A model generated the notes under the pieces. That model had not been told where the DNA came from and did not search any database. It saw only the letters and a program-made list of their open reading frames with translations. From positions 1 through 13,774 of the forward strand of contig JAFGXK010000271.1 in NCBI GenBank assembly GCA_016936695.1: 13,774 nucleotides of DNA, in the 5' to 3' direction. Made by a program: the position numbers and the translations under genes. Positions 1 to 5,362 of this stretch are shown piece after piece. Position 1 is the stretch's first letter, and every line of letters begins with the position of its first letter. Origin of the DNA: Bacteroidales bacterium (lineage in GTDB: Bacteria > Bacteroidota > Bacteroidia > Bacteroidales > VadinHA17).

Positions 1-2142
1 GAATACAGGTTCTACCCGGATTCGATGCTTGCAAATGCTTCCACTTTCAATGTGGCCAACGACGGTTCAGGCCGGTTCCCCGAACTATCAAGCCAGGATG
101 TCGAAATAAAATGGTACACGGATAAGGACAACTGGCATGCAACCAATACGACCGGTAAAAATTTCAACCTGTTTGCCAATGGAACAACACTCGACGGAAG
201 CATTAACCTGAAAAGTGAAGGACTAAAGGGAAGCGGAATAATTGATATGCCCGATTCGAGGATAGCCTCAGACCTGTTTGCATTCTCGGCAACTACAATA
301 AGGGCCGATACTGCAGATTACAACCTTAAATCACCCTCCACAAACGGATATGCTTTTATCGCCGACAATGCCAATGCCGACATTAATTTTGCAACCCGGC
401 TGACGAGATTCCATCTGAATACCGATTCATCGGTCGTAAAGTTTCCTGAAATTCAGTATATCTGCACCATGACCGACTTTGAGTACAACCAGGAAACCAA
501 AATCCTCTCCATGGAACAAAAGGGGCTTAAGGCCTCCGGTCTGATGCCGGCTGACGAGCTTCTACGGATTAGTTTACAAGCACCTGAAAAACCCACTTTC
601 ACAGCCACCAACAACCTTGGTGACACAATATCCTTCACCTCTCTGAATGCCAGATACAATGTTGAAGAGGAATTCATTGAGGCTGAGAATATAAACTATA
701 TCAGGATCGCTGATGCACTCATTCAGCCCGAAAACGGCAAAATAATAATCAAAAGAAGAGCAGAGATTGACAAGCTGAGGAATGCACTTGTTGCAGTTAA
801 CAACCGTCATATTCTTCACTCGGCCGACATTGCGATTGAATCATCAAAAAGATACTCGGGAAGCGCTCTCTACAATTATATTGACGACAACAATGAAATA
901 CGAAAGATCAGTTTCCCGGAAATTACCGTCGATACAATGGCGACAAGCGCAAAGGGATTCATAGCAGCTGATGACGAATTTATGTTAAGCTCCGCATTTA
1001 CATTCTCGGGTGATGTGAATCTATATTCAAACTCGGCAAATCTGCTTTTTACCGGATCGGCAGGGATTGTGAACGACTGTGAAGGTATAAAAAGCCATCC
1101 TGTCAAGTTCAAGTCGTTCATCGATCCAAAAAACGTGATGATCGCGATCTCTGAAAAACCAAGAGACCCCAATGATATGAGCCTTTTTTCCGGCTCATAT
1201 ATAGATGTCGACTCTCTGCATATCTATCCGGCCTTCCTTTCAGAGCAGAAATCCTGGACTGATGTCGGGCTAGTCAACGCAACAGGGGTTCTCTGGTATG
1301 ACAAGGCAAGGAGCAGGTACCAGATATCTTCACCCGCGAAAATCGCAGATCCATCATTATCCGGAGAAATGGTCAGCCTCGACCGGAACCTTTGTAGTAT
1401 TAACGGAGAGGGAAGACTGAACTTCGGAGCCAATTTTGATCATGTCCTGATGGGAAGTTCGGGAAACTTCGTCCATAACACCGACTCAGACAAGGTTGAA
1501 ATTAAAACCATCCTCGGACTCGATTTCTTTTTCTCACCCGAGGCTTTGAAAATGATGAGCGATGAATTCAGGATGATGCCTACACTCAAGCCGGTAAGCC
1601 TAAATTCGGAATTCTACGTCAAGGGGATGAATGATCTTCTGGGACAGGCTGCCGCGTCACAGATCAGACAGGAAACCGGCCTCTTCGGAGCATCCGGAAG
1701 CATGCCGAAAGAGTTTATCTATGAGATTCTTCTGAATGATCTGACACTTTACTGGAATGAGGCTTCCTCCTCTTTCCGCTCAAAGGGTAAAATAGGAATC
1801 GGATACATAGGCGGACAGCCAGTCAATGTGTATGTTGACGGATTCGTGGATATCCAGAGAAGAAGGACCGGCGATATGATCGACATCTATCTGAAAGCTG
1901 ACGGTTCAACATGGTATTATTTCTCATATTTCAGAGGGGTGATGATGGCCCAGGCCGGAAATATTGAATACAACAGGATGATCAGTTCCATAAGGCTCAG
2001 GGACAGAAAGCACCCGAATGATAGTGAAAGAAAGCCTTATACATATATGATAGCCGTGGAAGACAGGCTTGACAGGTTCCTCAGGAGAATGGTTGGAACA
2101 GAAGATGTGGAAATGGGACAAATGGACGGTCTTGTCAGATAA
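1..2142 (+). CDS. Large uncharacterised beta-rich protein, 3' part
   Basis: The reading frame is open from the first base of the window (codons for E-Y-R-F-Y-P-D-S precede the first Met at 25), so the true start lies to the left. 713 residues are visible up to the TAA stop. I do not recognise a named family or any catalytic motif. The visible part alternates short hydrophobic and polar stretches with many Gly, Ser, Asn and Asp turns, as in repetitive beta-structures. Phrases such as LKSEGLKGSGIIDM, AKGFIAADDEF and INGEGRLNFG recur roughly in the style of OstA/LptA or AsmA/TamB-like envelope proteins, but that likeness is only by eye. No membrane segment is seen, and the C-terminus is charged (ends DGLVR). 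rsmE follows after 24 nt, so the two are probably cotranscribed. An envelope or periplasmic structural role is a guess; the missing N-terminus would show whether there is a signal peptide. Confidence 0.85.
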   Translation, partial: EYRFYPDSMLANASTFNVANDGSGRFPELSSQDVEIKWYTDKDNWHATNTTGKNFNLFANGTTLDGSINLKSEGLKGSGIIDMPDSRIASDLFAFSATTIRADTADYNLKSPSTNGYAFIADNANADINFATRLTRFHLNTDSSVVKFPEIQYICTMTDFEYNQETKILSMEQKGLKASGLMPADELLRISLQAPEKPTFTATNNLGDTISFTSLNARYNVEEEFIEAENINYIRIADALIQPENGKIIIKRRAEIDKLRNALVAVNNRHILHSADIAIESSKRYSGSALYNYIDDNNEIRKISFPEITVDTMATSAKGFIAADDEFMLSSAFTFSGDVNLYSNSANLLFTGSAGIVNDCEGIKSHPVKFKSFIDPKNVMIAISEKPRDPNDMSLFSGSYIDVDSLHIYPAFLSEQKSWTDVGLVNATGVLWYDKARSRYQISSPAKIADPSLSGEMVSLDRNLCSINGEGRLNFGANFDHVLMGSSGNFVHNTDSDKVEIKTILGLDFFFSPEALKMMSDEFRMMPTLKPVSLNSEFYVKGMNDLLGQAAASQIRQETGLFGASGSMPKEFIYEILLNDLTLYWNEASSSFRSKGKIGIGYIGGQPVNVYVDGFVDIQRRRTGDMIDIYLKADGSTWYYFSYFRGVMMAQAGNIEYNRMISSIRLRDRKHPNDSERKPYTYMIAVEDRLDRFLRRMVGTEDVEMGQMDGLVR

Positions 2143-2166
2143 ACAATCAGGAAACACATTGGTGTA

Positions 2167-2871
2167 ATGCAGATATTCTATTTACCCGGAATCAGCGGCA
2201 ATTCATGCGTGATGGATGAAAATGAATCGAGGCATTGCATACGGGTATTAAGGATGTCGAAGGGAGACCATGTGAGAATTGTGGATGGAAAGGGAGGCTT
2301 CTTTGAAGGAATCATAACCGATCCTGATCCGGCAGCATGCAGGATCAGAATCACTGAAAGCACTACCGGATTTGAAAAGAGGGGGTACAGACTGCACATG
2401 GCAGTTTCGCCTGTCAAAAATCAGGAAAGGTTCGAATGGTTTATTGAAAAAAGCGTGGAATTCGGGATTGACGTGATTACCCCGCTCATATGCAGATTCA
2501 CCGAGAAACAAAGTGTAAAGACAGAGCGGATAAACAATATCATTATCTCGGCGATGAAGCAATCGCTTAAGGCATACAGACCTTTGCTGAATGAACCTGC
2601 CCGTTTCAGTGAATTCATGGCTGGTGAGCATACCGGAATTAAGATGATAGCCCATTGCAATCCAGGGTATGCCCTTAAAAACATAGGTCAGGTCTATGAA
2701 AAGGGAATGGAAGCATTGATTCTGATTGGTCCGGAGGGAGATTTCAGCAGGGAGGAGATTGACATGGCTCTGGCCAGAGGCTTCACCGGCGTCAGTCTGG
2801 GCAGCAGCAGGTTAAGAACAGAAACGGCAGGCATTGCTGCCTGCCATTCCGTGTATTTCATCAATCTTTAG
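2167..2871 (+). CDS. rsmE: 16S rRNA (uracil-1498-N3)-methyltransferase RsmE
   Basis: Methylates N3 of U1498 in helix 44 of 16S rRNA, in the decoding centre of the small subunit, using S-adenosylmethionine. The 234-residue length suits the family. Residues 1-70 form the PUA-like RNA-binding part, with HCIRVLRMSKGD (23-34) matching the family's H-x-x-VLR pattern. Residues 75-234 are the SPOUT (trefoil-knot) domain, with K84, EKSVEFG (94-100), the SAM-binding IGPEGDFS (187-194) and the knot loop LGSSRLRTETA (211-221). The ATG at 2167 is preceded by an A/T-rich leader without a clear Shine-Dalgarno sequence. The gap of 24 nt to the upstream gene suggests one transcript. The TAG stop lies inside the 3' end of the convergent ribbon-helix-helix gene (11 bp shared). 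Identification is firm from the two SPOUT motifs. Confidence 0.96.
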   Translation: MQIFYLPGISGNSCVMDENESRHCIRVLRMSKGDHVRIVDGKGGFFEGIITDPDPAACRIRITESTTGFEKRGYRLHMAVSPVKNQERFEWFIEKSVEFGIDVITPLICRFTEKQSVKTERINNIIISAMKQSLKAYRPLLNEPARFSEFMAGEHTGIKMIAHCNPGYALKNIGQVYEKGMEALILIGPEGDFSREEIDMALARGFTGVSLGSSRLRTETAGIAACHSVYFINL

Positions 2872-3067
2872 GCTCACCCTCTTCGCGTTCCGCTACATCA
2901 TCGCGCTTACCCTTGTACCTTCCCGCCTTGCGGAGAGCCTGCTCGAGAAGGTATTCTATCTGGCCGTTGGTACTGCGGAACTCATCAGCAGCCCATTTCT
3001 CAACGGCCTTGAACGTGCGCGGATCGATCCTGAGCAATATGGATTTCTTCTGACTCATATCAGGCAT
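2861..3067 (-). CDS. Small Arc-type ribbon-helix-helix DNA-binding protein
   Basis: A 68-residue protein. The segment KKSILLRIDPRTFKAVEKWA is the typical Arc/MetJ ribbon-helix-helix start: one beta strand (SILLRID) that would pair in a dimer and insert into the DNA major groove, then a helix (PRTFKAVEKWAADEF), then a second helix after STNGQIEYLLEQALRKAG. The tail (KGKRDDVAEREEGEPKD) is charged and probably disordered. I chose the ATG at 3067-3065 because GGAA lies 5 nt before it. It overlaps the SPFH stop by 8 nt. A second ATG at 3058-3056, one base after that stop, gives a 65-residue version; either arrangement implies translational coupling to the SPFH gene. The longer frame back to 3121 is embedded in the SPFH gene and unlikely. 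It probably regulates transcription or binds DNA as a dimer; the target is unknown and autoregulation of the pair is an inference. There is no toxin gene next to it. Confidence 0.85.
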   Translation of the reverse strand: MPDMSQKKSILLRIDPRTFKAVEKWAADEFRSTNGQIEYLLEQALRKAGRYKGKRDDVAEREEGEPKD

Positions 3068-3914
3068 GTAAGGTTCCGGTATTGACAACAGGTGTTGCGT
3101 CCTTGTCGCTGCAAAGCACAACCATCAGGTTGCTTACCATCGAGGCCTTCTTTTCCTCATCCAGGTCAACGATGTTCTTATCCGACAACTGTTCAAGAGC
3201 CATCTGAACCATGGAGACCGCCCCTTCAACAATCTTGAAGCGGGCTGCCACAACTGCAGTAGCCTGCTGCCTTCTAAGCATTGCATTGGCAATCTCCTCA
3301 GCATAGGCAATGTAGTTTATCCTAGCTTCAATTACATGAATGCCGGCTATAGCCAAACGTTCCCTTATCTCCCTTTCAAGCTCATCATTAACTTCCTCTC
3401 CCCCGCTTCTTAGAGTCATGACAGCCTCATGGTCCTCCAGATTGTCGTACGGGTAAAGCCCTGCAAGCTTTCTGAGGGCTGCATCGCTCTGAACGAGTAC
3501 GAAATGCTGGTAATCGTCGACCTCAAAAACAGCCTTATAGGTTTCGGAAACCTTCCATACAAGAACAAATCCGATCTTGATAGGATTCCCGATCTTATCG
3601 TTAACCTTTATGGGCTCACTGTCGAAGTTGCGTGCTCTGAGAGAAACTTTTCTAGTGGTAAAAAAAGGATTTACCCAGAAAAAGCCATTCTCCCTGATTG
3701 TTCCCTTATAGGCACCGAAAAGAACCAGGACACATGAGTTATTTGGATCCACAATCACAAGACCCTTTACAGTCAGGAAGAATAACAATATTGAAACAAT
3801 TCCCAGCCAGACAATTTCAAAATAAAATCCGGCAAAAGCTCCGGCAATAAATAACAAAGCTGCAAGTAATGCAAGGTAACCAGAGACAGGTTTTACAGTA
3901 AATTCTTCTTTCAT
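3060..3914 (-). CDS. SPFH/Band-7 domain membrane protein
   Basis: A 284-residue member of the stomatin/prohibitin/flotillin (SPFH) superfamily. Two hydrophobic segments (about residues 13-30 and 33-50) anchor the N-terminus in the membrane. The SPFH domain follows at about 51-240: VDPNNSCVLVLFGAYKGTI, then GFFWVNPFF, RARNFDSEPIKVNDKIGNPI and VLVWKV, features typical of Band-7 domains. The helical stretch NAMLRRQQATAVVAARFKIVEGAV (210-233) corresponds to the coiled-coil-forming part used for oligomerisation. Such proteins form ring or cage assemblies in membrane microdomains and often modulate proteases or membrane integrity; the substrate of this one is unknown. The ribbon-helix-helix gene is interlocked with its stop codon. 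A TATATTTG box lies 26 nt upstream of the start. No NfeD-type partner gene is present, unlike many SPFH loci. Confidence 0.92.
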   Translation of the reverse strand: MKEEFTVKPVSGYLALLAALLFIAGAFAGFYFEIVWLGIVSILLFFLTVKGLVIVDPNNSCVLVLFGAYKGTIRENGFFWVNPFFTTRKVSLRARNFDSEPIKVNDKIGNPIKIGFVLVWKVSETYKAVFEVDDYQHFVLVQSDAALRKLAGLYPYDNLEDHEAVMTLRSGGEEVNDELEREIRERLAIAGIHVIEARINYIAYAEEIANAMLRRQQATAVVAARFKIVEGAVSMVQMALEQLSDKNIVDLDEEKKASMVSNLMVVLCSDKDATPVVNTGTLHA

Positions 3915-3940
3915 GGCATTATTTTATTGGTTAGATAATG

Positions 3941-3948
3941 CAAATATA
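3941..3948 (-). promoter_or_regulatory. Candidate -7 promoter box for the SPFH gene
   Basis: On the minus strand this reads TATATTTG, an exact match to the Bacteroidota -7 consensus TANNTTTG, with 26 nt between it and the SPFH start codon. The nearest upstream TTTG (plus-strand 3961-3964) is only 12 nt away instead of the usual 19-20, so the -33 element is not satisfied. The surroundings are very AT-rich, which raises the chance of a fortuitous match. Confidence 0.35.
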
Positions 3949-4027
3949 TGAAAAATATTTCAAAACGATATATTTTTGATATTTTTTTTATATCTATATG
4001 ATAGCATTTTGATACAAGTGGGGATAT

Positions 4028-4059
4028 AAAAAAAAGCACAGGATTTGTAGCCTGTGCTT
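4028..4059 (-). terminator. Intrinsic terminator after the 62-aa gene
   Basis: Read on the minus strand: a perfect 9-bp stem AAGCACAGG / CCTGTGCTT (plus-strand arms 4034-4042 and 4051-4059) with an 8-nt loop, followed directly by a run of eight T (plus-strand A 4028-4035; the last two bases of the run also close the stem). It starts 8 nt beyond the 62-aa gene's stop codon. There is no T-run in the plus direction, so it acts on minus-strand transcripts only. It ends the sigma factor/62-aa unit and separates it from the SPFH gene. Confidence 0.9.
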
Positions 4060-4067
4060 GCTGATTT

Positions 4068-4256
4068 TCAGTTCATCTGCCTGACCCGCTCAATTAGTCG
4101 TTTAGTCAGTCTTTTCTTTGGAACAGGTTTCAACTGGTCCAGAAGGTTAAACACATCACCGAATTCCTGGTAGAGACCGAATGCATCCTCATAGATATCA
4201 ATATCATCAACCTGAATTTCGTGATATGAAAGAAAAGGAGTAGAATTTTTTGCCAT
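4068..4256 (-). CDS. 62-aa orphan protein downstream of an ECF sigma factor
   Basis: I do not recognise this 62-residue protein. Its first half is acidic (IQVDDIDIYEDAFGLYQEFGD) and its last third strongly basic and probably helical (PKKRLTKRLIERVRQ). There is no signal peptide, membrane segment or Cys pair. Support for it being a real gene: it lies 61 nt after the sigma factor on the same strand, it is followed 8 nt later by a strong intrinsic terminator, and its composition is protein-like. The start codon (4256-4254) lies within the left arm of a long inverted repeat (4245-4305), so translation might be controlled by that structure. The charge layout would fit a protein that binds another protein or nucleic acid, and the position would fit a modulator of the neighbouring sigma factor, but it bears no resemblance to known anti-sigma domains (no ZAS motif, no membrane anchor). 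Confidence 0.75.
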   Translation of the reverse strand: MAKNSTPFLSYHEIQVDDIDIYEDAFGLYQEFGDVFNLLDQLKPVPKKRLTKRLIERVRQMN

Positions 4257-4305
4257 AGGCTGTTAGTTTTTATCTTTTGAATAAAAACGGCCTATGGCAA
4301 AAAAT
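4245..4305. repeat. Nested inverted repeat covering the 62-aa gene's start
   Basis: The outer arms are perfect: 4245-4260 (A then TTTTTTGCCATAGGC) against 4290-4305 (GCCTATGGCAAAAAA then T), 16 bp. Inside them a second perfect pair, GTTTTTAT (4266-4273) and ATAAAAAC (4281-4288), encloses a 7-nt loop. Between the two stems are TGTTA on one side and a single G on the other. In the minus-strand transcript the ATG of the 62-aa gene is paired in the outer stem. No T-run follows on either strand, so it is not an ordinary terminator. Confidence 0.9.
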
Positions 4306-4317
4306 ATTGCTATGAGA

Positions 4318-4905
4318 TCAATTAAAAGTGAGGGTGATTTTCTTCTCCTCCATCATTTTCCTCATGTTAATGAGGGCATATCTCATTCTGCCAAGGGCCG
4401 TATTGATGCTAACATCAGTTATATCAGCTATTTCTTTAAAACTCAGTCCGGAATAGTGGCGCAGTATCACAACCTCTCTCTGGTCTTCAGGCAGCTGGCT
4501 GATCAGTTTCCTGATATCTTTCTGGATCTGTCTCTTGATCATATTATCCTCGACGTTTGCCTCAGCAAGCTTTTTGGAGTTGAAGAGATCAGATTCATAG
4601 TCGTCATTCGAAACAGTGTTAAGCTGCTTAACCCTGCGGAAATGATCGATTATCAGGTTATGGGCGATACGCATCACCCAGGAAATGAATTTACCGTTAT
4701 CGTAGTATTTTCCTGACTTGACTGACTGGATCACTTTCAGGAAGGTATCCTGAAACAGATCTTCGGCCAATGCCTGATCGCGTATATAAAGACTTATATA
4801 CGCAAATACTTTACTCTTGTGACGGCGGATTAATTCTTCGAAGCAGGACTGCTCACCCTTTACAAACTCTTCAATAAGTTCGTAATCGGACATCGATTTT
4901 CTCAT
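4318..4905 (-). CDS. ECF-type RNA polymerase sigma-70 factor
   Basis: A 195-residue two-domain sigma factor. Region 2 spans about 20-92: CFEELIRRHKSKVFAYI, then the region 2.2 core AEDLFQDTFLKVIQ (47-60), and the promoter-melting/-10-recognition part GKFISWVMRIAHNLIIDHFRR (71-91). Region 4 spans about 132-184: LPEDQREVVILRHYSGLSFKEIA, with the helix-turn-helix at about 157-177 (FKEIADITDVSINTALGRMR) that reads the -35-equivalent element. Regions 1 and 3 are absent, as in the ECF group. The start at 4905 follows a purine-rich AGAGAGAG; a second Met at residue 5 is a possible alternative. No FecR-type or ZAS anti-sigma gene is adjacent; the only partner is the 62-aa gene. Regulation and regulon are unknown. 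It is transcribed away from uvrA out of the AT-rich 4906-5060 region, where I see no clean TTTG/TANNTTTG promoter. Confidence 0.95.
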   Translation of the reverse strand: MRKSMSDYELIEEFVKGEQSCFEELIRRHKSKVFAYISLYIRDQALAEDLFQDTFLKVIQSVKSGKYYDNGKFISWVMRIAHNLIIDHFRRVKQLNTVSNDDYESDLFNSKKLAEANVEDNMIKRQIQKDIRKLISQLPEDQREVVILRHYSGLSFKEIADITDVSINTALGRMRYALINMRKMMEEKKITLTFN

Positions 4906-5105
4906 AGCTCTCTCTTTGTTTAAGTGTAAAAGAGTAGAGTTGTTGAATAGGCAGTCCTCCGGGTTTTAGTGGTTAATTGAACTGCAAAGAAAACTGAATT
5001 TTTTTAATTGCAAAATAAAATGTTAATTTTTTTTAATTTTTTTTGTCAAAAAGATTTCTCCATTCATCAATAACAGCATACCATCTGCCAAAATAATAAC
5101 GTTTT

Positions 5106-5123
5106 GGGGGGCTTTAGCCCCTT
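5106..5123. repeat. REP-like palindrome 1 (GGGGCT-TT-AGCCCC)
   Basis: Perfect 6-bp arms GGGGCT (5108-5113) and AGCCCC (5116-5121) around TT, extendable by G-T wobble pairs at the outside. It is the first of four palindromes in 190 bp and has the same plan as palindrome 2. Confidence 0.7.
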
Positions 5124-5135
5124 TTCCCTTGCCCC

Positions 5136-5149
5136 GGGACTAAAGTCCC
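5136..5149. repeat. REP-like palindrome 2 (GGGACT-AA-AGTCCC)
   Basis: Perfect 6-bp arms GGGACT (5136-5141) and AGTCCC (5144-5149) around AA. Arm composition and spacing resemble palindrome 1, from which it is separated by 14 bp of pyrimidine-rich DNA; a complementary purine-rich stretch follows at 5156-5169. Confidence 0.7.
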
Positions 5150-5175
5150 AATAAAAGAGGGAGAGGGGCGCCCAA

Positions 5176-5197
5176 ACCGTCAGCTTCAGCTGACGGT
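5176..5197. repeat. REP-like palindrome 3 (CGTCAGCT/AGCTGACG)
   Basis: Arms ACCGTCAGCT (5176-5185) and AGCTGACGGT (5188-5197) are perfectly complementary over 10 bp with only TC between them, so a real hairpin would have 9 bp and a TTCA tetraloop. It shares its core with palindrome 4. Confidence 0.75.
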
Positions 5198-5271
5198 AAC
5201 AGAAGAACGTATTCCACATAATTTCAAGCCAATATGCAATACTCATTAACAGGCATCTTTCTTTTCGTTGC

Positions 5272-5289
5272 CGTCGGCTTCATCCGACG
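5272..5289. repeat. REP-like palindrome 4 (CGTCGG/CCGACG)
   Basis: Arms CGTCGG (5272-5277) and CCGACG (5284-5289) enclose CTTCAT. Aligned with palindrome 3 over 18 bases it differs at three positions; two of those (A to G and T to C) are opposite each other in the stem and preserve pairing. It ends 73 bp before the uvrA start codon. Confidence 0.7.
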
Positions 5290-5362
5290 CTAGATGATAG
5301 AGGGTATCATATTTTTTGCCACCTTTGGGCAATCAAAAAAGAAGGGCAACCGGAGTAAAAAG

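Larger units (their letters stand above)
4906..5362. other. Divergent intergenic region, sigma factor / uvrA
   Basis: 457 bp without a credible gene. 4980-5060 is extremely AT-rich with long T-runs. 5104-5290 holds four short palindromes listed separately, and is locally GC-rich. 5316-5332 has a small dyad, TTGCC-7-GGCAA, in the uvrA leader. I found no exact TANNTTTG box pointing either way. Both divergent promoters should lie here but cannot be placed with confidence. No LexA-type operator was recognised. Confidence 0.7.

Noticed and set aside
2861..3067. The ribbon-helix-helix protein as an antitoxin
   Set aside because: Its partner is a membrane SPFH protein, and no toxin-like gene lies beside it.
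2834..3085. Plus-strand open frame across the ribbon-helix-helix gene
   Set aside because: Antisense shadow of the RHH gene with no family resemblance.
4245..4305. The nested inverted repeat as a terminator of the sigma gene
   Set aside because: The 3' arm ends in A residues on either strand, so no U-tract follows the stem.
4294..4716. Plus-strand 140-codon open frame opposite the sigma factor, starting with the same MAKN as the 62-aa gene
   Set aside because: It is antisense to a firmly identified sigma factor, and its MAKN start is simply the inverted-repeat copy of the real gene's start.
4980..5060. AT-rich stretch as a replication origin or phage attachment site
   Set aside because: No DnaA boxes, iterated repeats, tRNA or integrase were seen; it is more simply a promoter region.
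5294..5362. Upstream extension of uvrA to the ATG at 5294
   Set aside because: The extra 23 residues do not look like UvrA, there is no ribosome-binding site there, and the ATG at 5363 has GGAG at good spacing and gives the family's usual N-terminus.
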